Shown in pieces: positions 34,901-42,487 of a DNA stretch of 44,569 bases (positions within the stretch are counted from its first letter, which is position 1; every line of letters starts with the position of its first letter). Both the position numbers and the translations under genes were made by a program. The notes beneath the pieces are model-generated. The model was given only the letters and a program-made list of their open reading frames with translations. It was not told where the DNA came from and ran no database searches. The DNA is from an uncultured Alphaproteobacteria bacterium (GTDB lineage Bacteria; Pseudomonadota; Alphaproteobacteria; Puniceispirillales; Marisalimonadaceae), in NCBI GenBank assembly GCA_937142855.1, contig CAKZQZ010000036.1:1-44569 (forward strand), given 5' to 3'.

Positions 34901-35420
34901 AAATTTGGATGTTCTTGATAACCCTCAAAATTATTCTAAAAAAAATATTCAACTATGTGGACTAATCTTCAAAATATTTAAAAAGCAATCAATTAGAGGG
35001 AAATGGGCTACCATTTTATTGAACGATTTAAGCGGCTCATCAGAAATTAATATATATTCTGATGTATTAGTTAAACATGAAGATGTATTAGTTGAAAAAC
35101 AGTTAATTCTTGTAGATGCTGAAATAAAAAATGACACAAACCAAGGCTGCAAAATAGTTGCAAGAAGGCTAACGCTTTTAAATGATTTTATTTCTGAAAA
35201 AAAATTTAATCTAACACTAGTTATGGATAATTTTAATAATATGAAAGAAATATATAATTTTTCTAAAACTTTATTTCCTGGTAATTCGTCTTTAATAATT
35301 AATATTCACCTTAACGGACAAGCAATTAAATTTAGTGTGAAAGAAAATATAAAAATTTCTTCCGAATTAATTAGTAATATAACAAAAATTAATAACGTTA
35401 GATCAATTAGTTTTGCCTAA
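31989..35420 (+). CDS. dnaE: DNA polymerase III subunit alpha
   Basis: 1143 residues. A PHP domain begins HLRVHSTYSLSEGM and ITDTSNMFG (about 10-47). The palm has PGRGSGAGSIVAWAL (about 359-373) and PDFDIDFCQDRREDV (about 399-413), carrying the catalytic aspartates. Later stretches GLNRHASTHAAGLVI, SLYRPGPMENIPSYI and GYGFNKSHAAAYALIAYQTA are typical. An OB-fold lies near the C terminus. It is the replicative polymerase's catalytic subunit. Length is close to E. coli DnaE (1160). No ribosome site is obvious before the ATG. It ends the proS-lol-dnaE run, 137 bases before rpsB. Confidence 0.96.
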   Translation: MSITKNLFVHLRVHSTYSLSEGMLSFDYLSNFCIDNNQPAMAITDTSNMFGVLEFSLKMVSAGIQPIIGMQVNIAERTESEENVGEVVLIAKNKIGYKNLLILASDLSINDNFEKYLSFTNLEKFKDGLILLTGGVENGFIGQPAAQGNKNKVYNRLKELERLFKDNLYIELQRHGLVAENTAEKILLDLSQKLDLPLVATNDCFFQNKEKFNAHQVLTCIDKGLTISSDNRRLLTKEHYLKDSGAMISLFKDIPEAIENTIIIAKRCSYFVEPHDPILPKYPGLKNMNETDYLFKISIEGLDQRFNVSSKKFNEKEKEIYKNRLIEELEIINKMGFAGYFLIVYDFIKWSRDNFIPVGPGRGSGAGSIVAWALKITDLDPIRWGLLFERFLNPERISMPDFDIDFCQDRREDVINYVRNRYGHDKVAQIITFGSLQAKAAIRDVGRVLEMPYGQVDKIAKLIPFVPAKPPTIKEAIDSEEELQREISENQEVEALIKTAIDLEGLNRHASTHAAGLVIGDRPLNQLVPLYKFNEEEMPATQFNMKFVEKAGLVKFDFLGLKTLTVLSKAESLIKQSVKNFDLSKILLDDKKTYEMLSTGSTTGIFQLESSGMKDVLTGLKPDRFEDIIAVVSLYRPGPMENIPSYINRKHGKEKITYMHSSLKDVLEETYGIFIYQEQVLRAAQILADFSLGSADILRRAMGKKDKIEMDQQKKSFIAGAQNNNIDEFKANEIFEQIAAFAGYGFNKSHAAAYALIAYQTAWIKCNFPHEFFAAMMTVEYNNTDKLSVFVSDLKRLGISILPPCINKSGSEFLIEKENDKTSLRYSLSSLKNVGNDAINKIVKIRNEFGIFNNIDSFLANVPYSLITKKTFESLIKSGSLDSIEKNRNKLFNSVDLMLNHCQSIEKDKISNQQNLFNENNNAQLSINLFDIPDWGIEEKLNNEFSSLGLYLKLHPLDNYSEVLKSLDIKTNLDVLDNPQNYSKKNIQLCGLIFKIFKKQSIRGKWATILLNDLSGSSEINIYSDVLVKHEDVLVEKQLILVDAEIKNDTNQGCKIVARRLTLLNDFISEKKFNLTLVMDNFNNMKEIYNFSKTLFPGNSSLIINIHLNGQAIKFSVKENIKISSELISNITKINNVRSISFA

Positions 35421-35557
35421 ATTTTTTAGCCTTTAAAGCTTGCAAAAATAATAAGTTTACTTTAATTAAAAATTAATTTTGTGCAATATCTGGTTTATTT
35501 AACCATCCGGTGTTTTTTTAGGTATTGCTTTAACATTAACCGGTAAAGGAAAATACA
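35421..35557 (+). promoter_or_regulatory. rpsB leader with possible CCGGT/ACCGG stem
   Basis: This 137-base gap is the longest in the window. A GC-containing stem can form between CCGGT (35507-35511) and ACCGG (35539-35543), closing just before the AAAGGA ribosome site; a T-run lies in its loop. In other bacteria rpsB leaders fold and are bound by S2 for autoregulation, so this is a candidate for that role. Promoter boxes are not clear: TTGCAA at 35440 and TTTAAT at 35461 are 15 bases apart. Confidence 0.35.
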
Positions 35558-36400
35558 ATGTCACTCCCAACTTTCACAATGAGACAACTTTTAGAAGCAG
35601 GCGTTCATTTTGGTCATCATACAAGAAGATGGAATCCCAAAATGGATCCATATATTTTTGGTAAAAGAAACAATATTCATATAATAAATTTAGAAAAAAC
35701 AGTCCCAATGTTATATGAAGCTTTAGATGCTATACAGTCTATAGCAAAAAATGGTGGAAAATTTTTATTTGTAGGTACAAAAAGGTCCGCTTCTGAATTA
35801 ATAGCTCAAGCTGCAATTAATTGTGGTCAATATTATGTAAATCATAGATGGCTTGGTGGAATGTTAACCAACTGGGAAACAGTTTCCAAATCTATAAGAA
35901 AGCTAAAAAACTTAGAGGAAAGAATTGAAACTGGTGAGATAAACAGCCTTACAAAAAAAGAAAGGCTTCAGATTGAAAGGCAAAAAGAAAAGCTGGATTT
36001 AACGCTAGGTGGTATAAAAAATATGAACGGTATCCCAGATGCCATTTTTATAATCGATACTAATAAAGAATCAATAGCCGTATTGGAAGCCAATAACTTG
36101 AACATACCAGTTATAGCAATATGCGATACGAATACTAATCCATCTGGAGTTGATTATCCTATTCCTGGAAATGATGATGCTTTAAGAGCTATTTCATTAT
36201 ATTGTGATTTAGTTGCTGCCTCAGTTTTAAAAGGTTTAGAAAGTAATTTAGAACAGAGTGGTGTGGATATTGGCGAGTCTGAAGTTATAGTTGAAGAAAA
36301 TACAAGCCAAAATATTAATTCAGATAATATTCCTGAAGTTGTTTCTGCCGATCCAGTTGCCTTGGATAGTGATAACCCAGAAAATGTTGTTAAAGATTAA
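35558..36400 (+). CDS. rpsB: 30S ribosomal protein S2
   Basis: 280 residues. It opens [24 protein letters not shown]-type sequence (5-28), the S2 signature, with [16 protein letters not shown]-like text next and [11 protein letters not shown] (about 105-115) after it. The second signature is near [12 protein letters not shown] and [20 protein letters not shown]. The last 50 or so residues are an acidic tail (many Glu, Asp and Val), a common alphaproteobacterial extension. S2 joins the small subunit late and works with S1. It heads the rpsB-tsf-pyrH-frr operon. Confidence 0.97.
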   Translation: MSLPTFTMRQLLEAGVHFGHHTRRWNPKMDPYIFGKRNNIHIINLEKTVPMLYEALDAIQSIAKNGGKFLFVGTKRSASELIAQAAINCGQYYVNHRWLGGMLTNWETVSKSIRKLKNLEERIETGEINSLTKKERLQIERQKEKLDLTLGGIKNMNGIPDAIFIIDTNKESIAVLEANNLNIPVIAICDTNTNPSGVDYPIPGNDDALRAISLYCDLVAASVLKGLESNLEQSGVDIGESEVIVEENTSQNINSDNIPEVVSADPVALDSDNPENVVKD

Positions 36401-36465
36401 ATTAAATTTTGTTTTTAAGTTACAAATATTTAAATATTTTTTAATTAAATGAGAAAGGTAATGAA

Positions 36466-37392
36466 ATGTCTCTTACAGCTTCAATGGTAAAAGAATTAAG
36501 AGAAAAAAGTGGAGCAGGCATGATGGACTGCAAAAAGGCTCTAACTGAAAATAATGGTCAAATGGAAGAGGCCATTGACTGGCTTAGAAAAAAGGGACTT
36601 GCTTCTGTTTCAAAAAAGTCAGGAAGAGTTGCAGCTGAAGGGTTAGTAGGAATTACGATAAAAAATAATTCTGGTATAATTTTAGAAATAAATTCAGAAA
36701 CAGATTTCGTTGCAAGAAATGAAATTTTTCAAAATTTTGTTAAAACTTGTTGTGAATTAGCATTATCTAATAAAAGTGATGTTGAAAGCCTTAAAAGTTT
36801 AGCTTATCCGGATTCAGGAAGAACAGTTGAACAAGAGTTAGCAAATAATATCGCAACAATTGGTGAAAATATGAATATTCGGCGTTTAGAATTTCTAGAT
36901 GTCAATGAAGGTGGTTTATTTTCATATATTCACAATAATGTAGCTGATGGTTTAGGAAGGTTGGGTGTATTAGTTGCACTTGAAAGTAAATTGGGCATGG
37001 ATGATTTGTCAACAATTGGCAAACAAATAGCTATGCATATTGCAGCAACGTCTCCAAAATCTTTAAGCATTGAAGACCTTGATAAAAATATTGTTGATAG
37101 AGAACGTCAAGTGCTAACTGATCAAGCTGTAGCGTCTGGCAAACCAAAAGAGATTGCTAACAAAATAGTTGAAGGTAGAATGCATAAATTTTTTCAAGAA
37201 GTAGTTTTAAATGAACAAATCTCAGTCCTTGATGGAGAAACAAAAATCAAGGATGTGATTAAAAAACTCGCTAATGAAAAAGGGTTTGATATTAAACTTA
37301 AAGGTTTTAAAATTATTAAATTAGGCGATGGCATTGAAGTTGAAGAAACTAACTTTGCAGAAGAAGTTGCTGCAACGGCGAGTAAAAATTAA
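36466..37392 (+). CDS. tsf: elongation factor Ts
   Basis: 308 residues. ASMVKELREKSGAGMMDCKK (5-24) is the N-terminal signature, followed by the UBA-like domain with AIDWLRKKGLA. The core continues with INSETDFVARNEIF (about 75-88), where the TDFVAR motif contacts EF-Tu's nucleotide site. A C-terminal coiled-coil-like part ends the protein. It exchanges GDP for GTP on EF-Tu. It is 65 bases after rpsB; the gap holds an AT-only palindrome at 36424-36439 and a GAGAAAGG ribosome site. Confidence 0.97.
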   Translation: MSLTASMVKELREKSGAGMMDCKKALTENNGQMEEAIDWLRKKGLASVSKKSGRVAAEGLVGITIKNNSGIILEINSETDFVARNEIFQNFVKTCCELALSNKSDVESLKSLAYPDSGRTVEQELANNIATIGENMNIRRLEFLDVNEGGLFSYIHNNVADGLGRLGVLVALESKLGMDDLSTIGKQIAMHIAATSPKSLSIEDLDKNIVDRERQVLTDQAVASGKPKEIANKIVEGRMHKFFQEVVLNEQISVLDGETKIKDVIKKLANEKGFDIKLKGFKIIKLGDGIEVEETNFAEEVAATASKN

Positions 37393-37417
37393 ACTATTTA
37401 ATATAGCGTGAATTATA

Positions 37418-38134
37418 TTGAAAAATTTTAAATGGAAAAAAATTCTTCTTAAAATTTCTGGTGAATCATTAATGGGAAATGATGCATTTGGAATTAACAC
37501 AGATGTTGTTAAATCTTTTGCTGTTGAAATAAATGACGTTGTTAAGACTGGTGTTCAAATTTGTATTGTTGTTGGTGGAGGTAATATATATAGAGGTTTA
37601 TCTGGAAGTAAAAATGGAATGGACAGAGCGACTGGGGACTATATGGGAATGTTAGCAACGGTAATGAATAGTCTAGCTATCCAGAATGCGCTTGAACAAA
37701 TAGGTGTGCAAACTCGTGTTCAGTCAGCTTTACCTATATCTGCAGTTTGTGAACCTTATATAAGAAGAAGAGCTAAAAGGCATATGGAAAAGGGGAGAGT
37801 AGTTATTTTTGCTGCAGGTACAGGTAACCCTTACTTCACAACTGATACAGCTGCAGCTTTGAGGGCATCAGAAATGAATTGTGACGCTTTAATTAAAGCT
37901 ACTTTAGTTGATGGTGTCTATTCTGCTGATCCTAAACATGATAAAAATGCAACTAAATATGATAATCTTAGTTATCTTGATGTATTAACCAAAGACCTGA
38001 AGGTGATGGATGCATCGGCAATATCATTAGCTAGAGAAAATAATATACCAATTTTAGTTTGCTCTATTATAAAAGATAAGAATCTTGCAAAAGTTTTAAG
38101 TGGTAAAGGTTCTTTCACTATAATTTCTAATTAA
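37418..38134 (+). CDS. pyrH: uridylate kinase
   Basis: 238 residues from a TTG; no in-frame ATG is near, and the conserved [14 protein letters not shown] starts at residue 7, so TTG is the real start. [11 protein letters not shown] (about 49-59) binds phosphate, [11 protein letters not shown] (about 73-83) lines the UMP pocket, and [21 protein letters not shown]-type sequence (about 129-149) follows. It is a hexameric, amino-acid-kinase-fold enzyme that phosphorylates UMP and is controlled by GTP and UTP in relatives. The weak start may lower its output relative to tsf. frr's ribosome site overlaps the stop. Confidence 0.96.
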   Translation: MKNFKWKKILLKISGESLMGNDAFGINTDVVKSFAVEINDVVKTGVQICIVVGGGNIYRGLSGSKNGMDRATGDYMGMLATVMNSLAIQNALEQIGVQTRVQSALPISAVCEPYIRRRAKRHMEKGRVVIFAAGTGNPYFTTDTAAALRASEMNCDALIKATLVDGVYSADPKHDKNATKYDNLSYLDVLTKDLKVMDASAISLARENNIPILVCSIIKDKNLAKVLSGKGSFTIISN

Positions 38135-38145
38135 AGGAGATTTAC

Positions 38146-38703
38146 ATGGCAGAATTAGATGTAAATGAAATTAAAACACGTATGGAAAAAGCTATAGATT
38201 CTTTTAAAAAGGATTTAAGTGGATTAAGAGTTGGAAGAGCTTCTTTGAATATGCTTGATCAAATAAATGTTAATGCATACGGAAGTATAATGCCATTAAA
38301 TCAAGTAAGTACTGTCAGTGTTCCTGAATCACGCATGTTATTGGTTTCTGTTTGGGATAACTCTCTAGTGTCAGCAACAGAAAAAAGTATTAAAGAAAGT
38401 CCACTGGGTCTTAATCCAATGGTAGAAGGTAACATTATTAGAATATCTATTCCACCTCTCTCTGAAGAAAGGAGAGTTGAAATAACTAAGATTGCCGCTA
38501 AATATGGAGAAAATGCCAGGGTATCTGTAAGAAATATCAGAAGAGATCATATAGAGACTGTCAGAAAGCTTCAAAAAAATGGTGAGATTAGTGAAGATCA
38601 AAAGCATAAAGATGAATTGAGCATTCAAGAAATCACAAACCAAATAATAGAAAAAATTGATAGCATCTTGTCTATTAAAGAAAAAGAAATATTAGAAAAT
38701 TAA
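38146..38703 (+). CDS. frr: ribosome recycling factor
   Basis: 185 residues, the exact family length. DLSGLRVGRASLNMLD (about 24-39), the PLNQVSTVSVPESRMLLV stretch, and the second long-helix part RVSVRNIRRDHIETV (about 126-140) are diagnostic. With EF-G it splits post-termination ribosomes. AAGGAG overlaps the pyrH stop codon and gives it one of the best ribosome sites here, in contrast to the TTG of pyrH. uppS starts two bases after its stop. Confidence 0.97.
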   Translation: MAELDVNEIKTRMEKAIDSFKKDLSGLRVGRASLNMLDQINVNAYGSIMPLNQVSTVSVPESRMLLVSVWDNSLVSATEKSIKESPLGLNPMVEGNIIRISIPPLSEERRVEITKIAAKYGENARVSVRNIRRDHIETVRKLQKNGEISEDQKHKDELSIQEITNQIIEKIDSILSIKEKEILEN

Positions 38704-38705
38704 TT

Positions 38706-39386
38706 ATGTCTATAAAGCATTTAGCTATAATTATGGACGGAAATAGACGTTGGGCACTGTCTAGGAATCTTAAATCATATGAAGGACATATAAAAGGCGC
38801 CAACAACCTTTTTAATATTATAGAATCTGTAAATAAAAATAAAATTGATTTTCTGACTGTTTTTGTTTTTTCAACTGAAAACTGGAAAAGATCCAAAACT
38901 GAAATTTCTTTTCTTATGGATCTTCTTGTAAAATTTTTAGACGATACTATTCAAAAAATTAATTCTAATGATTATAAAGTTAGATTCATTGGTAATCTAG
39001 TACCTTTTAAAAAAAATATAATTAAAAAAATTAATTTTATTCAAGATAATACTTCTAATAATAAAGGTATAACAATTACTATTGCACTTAATTTTGGTGG
39101 TAGATATGATATAATAAATGCCACTAACAAAATCCTAAATACTCAACCTAGACTAAAACTTATAGATGAAGAAAACTTCAAAAATTTCACTTTTAATAAT
39201 TGTATTCCTGATCCTGATTTATTAATTAGAACCGGTGGCGAAATGCGTTTGTCAAACTTCCTTCTTTGGGATTTAGCCTACACAGAATTAATGTTCTTGC
39301 CACAGATGTGGCCAGAGTTTGATGAGCAAATTTTAAATGAATGTATTATGAATTATAATAATCGTATAAGAAAGTATGGTGAGTGA
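38706..39386 (+). CDS. uppS: undecaprenyl diphosphate synthase
   Basis: 226 residues. LAIIMDGNRRWA (about 5-16) holds the catalytic aspartate and diphosphate-binding arginine. Later signatures are TVFVFSTENWKR (about 51-62), ALNFGGRYDI (about 128-137) and DLLIRTGGEMRLSNFLLW (about 169-186). It extends farnesyl diphosphate with cis isoprene units to make the C55 lipid carrier for peptidoglycan. Its isoprene supply comes from the MEP pathway, whose second enzyme Dxr is encoded two genes on. cdsA overlaps its end by four bases. Confidence 0.96.
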   Translation: MSIKHLAIIMDGNRRWALSRNLKSYEGHIKGANNLFNIIESVNKNKIDFLTVFVFSTENWKRSKTEISFLMDLLVKFLDDTIQKINSNDYKVRFIGNLVPFKKNIIKKINFIQDNTSNNKGITITIALNFGGRYDIINATNKILNTQPRLKLIDEENFKNFTFNNCIPDPDLLIRTGGEMRLSNFLLWDLAYTELMFLPQMWPEFDEQILNECIMNYNNRIRKYGE

Positions 39387-40219
39387 TTATTAATATTTTA
39401 ATCAAACTTAAGGACCTAATAGAATTAAAGGAATTTAGGTTAAGAATAATTTCTTCTATAATTCTTCTCACAGTATTTTATTTGTTTTTTAAAATTGGAA
39501 ATCCTTTATTTGTAATCTTATTATCTTGTATTTTTCCTATGATTTTTATTGAAATGGTTAAAATGAGCTTTGATAAAGTTTCTATAAGTCAATTTTTTAA
39601 TATTTTTTTTTTACAAAGTATTTTTTTTATATACTTAATCTCAAAGTTAAATAATTTTAATTTTGGGTTTATTATTGATTATGATTTTTTAATTTTATCC
39701 TCTTTTTTAATTAACCTTTATTATTATAAGACATATAATGATTTTATTACGTTCTCTTTTTCAAATCTGATTATAATTTCATTTTTTTCTCTGATAGAAA
39801 TCCTCTTGATGTCGAATGGGTTAAATCTTTTTTTATATTTAGTTCTATTAATAAGTTCTATGGATGTGTTTGCTTATTTAGGTGGAAAATTATTAGGTAA
39901 TATTAAAATTATTCCCAAAATTAGTAATGGTAAAACTGTAGAAGGTACATTGATAGGTTTGATTTCTACAGTTTTCATCTCTTTTATGATTAAAGGTTTA
40001 ATAAATTTAGATATTTTATCCTCATTATTATTAGGTTTTGTGATTGGTATATTATCTTTTTTTGGTGACATGTTTGAATCTTTTGTTAAGAGAAAAAAAG
40101 GCATTAAAGATAGTGGTAAATTGATACCTGGCCACGGTGGTTTGATGGATAGGTTTGATGGTTATATTTTAGTTTTACCTTTTTTCTATATTCTCTCTTA
40201 TTTTATTTTATTAAGTTAA
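39383..40219 (+). CDS. cdsA: phosphatidate cytidylyltransferase
   Basis: 278 residues from a GTG inside the uppS stop (GTGA). It has about seven hydrophobic helices. The family signature is at the C-terminal end: SFVKRKKGIKDSGKLIPGHG (about 234-253) followed by GLMDRFDG. The earlier stretch with NGKTVEGTLIG matches the usual SPKKTVEG motif. It makes CDP-diacylglycerol from phosphatidate and CTP in the inner membrane, the branch point for all phospholipids. The N-terminal part is poor in conserved sequence and very hydrophobic, common in this family. Confidence 0.94.
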   Translation: MIINILIKLKDLIELKEFRLRIISSIILLTVFYLFFKIGNPLFVILLSCIFPMIFIEMVKMSFDKVSISQFFNIFFLQSIFFIYLISKLNNFNFGFIIDYDFLILSSFLINLYYYKTYNDFITFSFSNLIIISFFSLIEILLMSNGLNLFLYLVLLISSMDVFAYLGGKLLGNIKIIPKISNGKTVEGTLIGLISTVFISFMIKGLINLDILSSLLLGFVIGILSFFGDMFESFVKRKKGIKDSGKLIPGHGGLMDRFDGYILVLPFFYILSYFILLS

Positions 40220-40224
40220 TTATA

Positions 40225-41367
40225 ATGTATCCCAAAAATATTATTTTATTAGGTTCAACAGGGTCAATTGGAAAATCAACTCTCAAGTTATTGAGAAATA
40301 ATAGAGATAAATTTAATTTAATAGGTGTGTCTGCTCATAATAATGTTTCGTTATTAAGTGAAATAGTAAACGAATTTCAAGTTCCACACGTTGTTTTGTC
40401 AAACCCATTAAATTCAAAAAATTATTTTGGTAAAAGTGAATTAAATGTTGGTCATGAGGCTCTTGTTGAATTAGCCAAGATTAATTGTGATTTAGTTGTG
40501 TCTGGTATTATCGGAATATCAGGTCTTTACTCTGCCTTTGCAGCTATAAATGCTGGCAATCATCTAGCAATAGCTAATAAAGAAACACTTGTTACTGCGG
40601 GTAAGATATTTATAGATAAAGCTAATGAAAAAAAATGTAATCTTTTACCTATTGATTCTGAGCATAGCGCCATATTTCAGTGTTTAGATATAAATAATAC
40701 TAAAAATTTAGATTTTATTACTCTTACATCTTCAGGAGGGCCATTTTTAAATAAAAAAGTTGAAGACTTTAAGGATATTAAGCCTGAAAATGCTCTAAAA
40801 CATCCTATATGGGAAATGGGTAAAAAAATTTCTATTGATAGTTCAACTATGATAAACAAAGCTCTTGAAATTATTGAGGCTTCAGTTTTATTTGATTTAA
40901 GTGCAGATAAAATAGAAGTGGTTGTTCACCCTGAACATATTATTCATGGCCTAGTGCATTATAATGATGGTTCAATAATAGCTAATATGGGTTTCCCTGA
41001 TATGATAACCCCTTTAAGTGTTGCGCTAAATTGGCCTAAAAGATTAAATTTAAATTTGAAAAAAATGTCATTATCTAATATTGGAAAGTTAACCTTTTTT
41101 GAACCGGATCTAAAAAAGTTTCCAGGGTTAAAGTTTGGTTGGGATGCAATAAGTAATATTAAATGCTCACCAATTGTATTAAACGGTTCAAATGAAGTAA
41201 CTGTAGATTATTTTTTAAAAGGAAAAATCAATTTTACTGATATACATTACGTCATAGAAAAAACTCTAAATAATTATTCACCTACAAAACCTGAAAATAT
41301 AGATGATGTTATTGAAATTGATAAAATAACCAGAATTAAAACTTTGAATATAATTAAGGAAATATAA
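40225..41367 (+). CDS. dxr: 1-deoxy-D-xylulose 5-phosphate reductoisomerase
   Basis: 380 residues. ILLGSTGSIGKSTL (6-19) binds NADPH. ANKETLVTAG (about 117-126), PIDSEHSAIFQCL (about 137-149), the flexible-loop region TSSGGPFLNKK, and MGKKISIDSSTMINKALE (about 198-215) are the metal and substrate sites. Dxr turns DXP into 2-C-methylerythritol 4-phosphate, committing it to isoprenoids; DXP is also used by PdxJ (13780). It lies five bases after cdsA and three before rseP, clearly in the same operon. Confidence 0.96.
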   Translation: MYPKNIILLGSTGSIGKSTLKLLRNNRDKFNLIGVSAHNNVSLLSEIVNEFQVPHVVLSNPLNSKNYFGKSELNVGHEALVELAKINCDLVVSGIIGISGLYSAFAAINAGNHLAIANKETLVTAGKIFIDKANEKKCNLLPIDSEHSAIFQCLDINNTKNLDFITLTSSGGPFLNKKVEDFKDIKPENALKHPIWEMGKKISIDSSTMINKALEIIEASVLFDLSADKIEVVVHPEHIIHGLVHYNDGSIIANMGFPDMITPLSVALNWPKRLNLNLKKMSLSNIGKLTFFEPDLKKFPGLKFGWDAISNIKCSPIVLNGSNEVTVDYFLKGKINFTDIHYVIEKTLNNYSPTKPENIDDVIEIDKITRIKTLNIIKEI

Positions 41368-41370
41368 AAA

Positions 41371-42441
41371 TTGTTTGAATCTTCATTTTTTTTGTCTTTT
41401 ATAGGTTTTTTCCTTGTATTAACTCCATTGGTTTTTGTACACGAGTTTGGCCATTATTACGCGGCAATCAAATCGGGAGTGAAAGTTGAAACTTTTTCAA
41501 TTGGTTTTGGCCCAGAATTATTAGGGTTTAATGATAATAAAAATACGAGATGGAAGTTTTCTTTAATACCATTAGGTGGTTATGTTAAAATGAAAGGAGA
41601 ACTTATAAATATTAATGATAATTCTAATAAAAACTCACTAGAAAAAGACTCTTTTTTAAAAGCAAGTTTGTTGTCAAGATTTATAATTGTAAGTTCTGGG
41701 CCTCTTGCAAACTTACTTCTTGGCCTGTTGTTGATTACGAGTTTGTATGCTTTAAATGGCAGGTATATTTCATCTACAATAATAAATAGTGTTGTAGATT
41801 CTAAACCTGCTCAATTAGCAGGAATTTTGCCAAATGATAAAGTCATTTCTATCGATGGTGAGTTGGTTGAAAATTTTCAAGAAATTAAACAAATTGTTGA
41901 AAACAAGCCCAAGGTTTCTTTAAATTTTAAAGTTTTAAGAGATAATGATGTTTTAAACATTAATGTAATTCCTATTGATTTTTTTGATGAAAAAACAAAT
42001 AAGTTAGTTGGTAGAATAGGTGTTACAGCTAAACCTATGGTCTTAACAAAATTATCTCTGATTGAAGCTTTTAAATCTGGTGTTTACGACACTTATAGAC
42101 TTACGACAGATTGGCTAATTGGTTTTAAATCATTGTTATCATTAAATATTGACAAAAAGGACGTTGTTGGCCCAATTGGAATAGCAAAAATTTCAGGTTC
42201 TAGTTTAGATCAAGGTTTTTTTTCAATAATCTTTTTGATGGCTATATTATCAATTAATTTAGGTTTAATTAATTTATTACCTATTCCTGCATTAGATGGT
42301 GGTTATATTTTATTATATGCATATGAGTTAATATTTAAAAAACCGTTACCTAGTAAAATTCAAATTTTATTATTAAAATTTGGTTTTATATTTTTGTTAA
42401 TGTTAATGTTTTTAATTACTGCATTTGATTTGGGTTTCTAG
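41371..42441 (+). CDS. rseP: RIP metalloprotease RseP (site-2 protease)
   Basis: 356 residues from a TTG three bases after dxr. VFVHEFGHYYA has the zinc ligands His24 and His28 with Glu25 as general base. A single PDZ domain lies at about 130-200 (PAQLAGILPNDKVISIDGEL), where E. coli RseP has two. The third zinc ligand is in LLPIPALDGG near residues 305-314. It cuts membrane-embedded anti-sigma factors and leftover signal peptides. No rseA- or rpoE-like gene is in the window. About four membrane helices are visible. Confidence 0.94.
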   Translation: MFESSFFLSFIGFFLVLTPLVFVHEFGHYYAAIKSGVKVETFSIGFGPELLGFNDNKNTRWKFSLIPLGGYVKMKGELININDNSNKNSLEKDSFLKASLLSRFIIVSSGPLANLLLGLLLITSLYALNGRYISSTIINSVVDSKPAQLAGILPNDKVISIDGELVENFQEIKQIVENKPKVSLNFKVLRDNDVLNINVIPIDFFDEKTNKLVGRIGVTAKPMVLTKLSLIEAFKSGVYDTYRLTTDWLIGFKSLLSLNIDKKDVVGPIGIAKISGSSLDQGFFSIIFLMAILSINLGLINLLPIPALDGGYILLYAYELIFKKPLPSKIQILLLKFGFIFLLMLMFLITAFDLGF

Positions 42442-42487
42442 ATTGAAAAATGGTATACTTAAATAAGTAATTATATAAGATAGATAT

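Noticed and set aside
36424-36439. AT-only palindrome followed by T residues between rpsB and tsf, as a terminator or attenuator
   Set aside because: The stem contains no G-C pair and would be too weak; such palindromes are expected by chance in AT-rich DNA.
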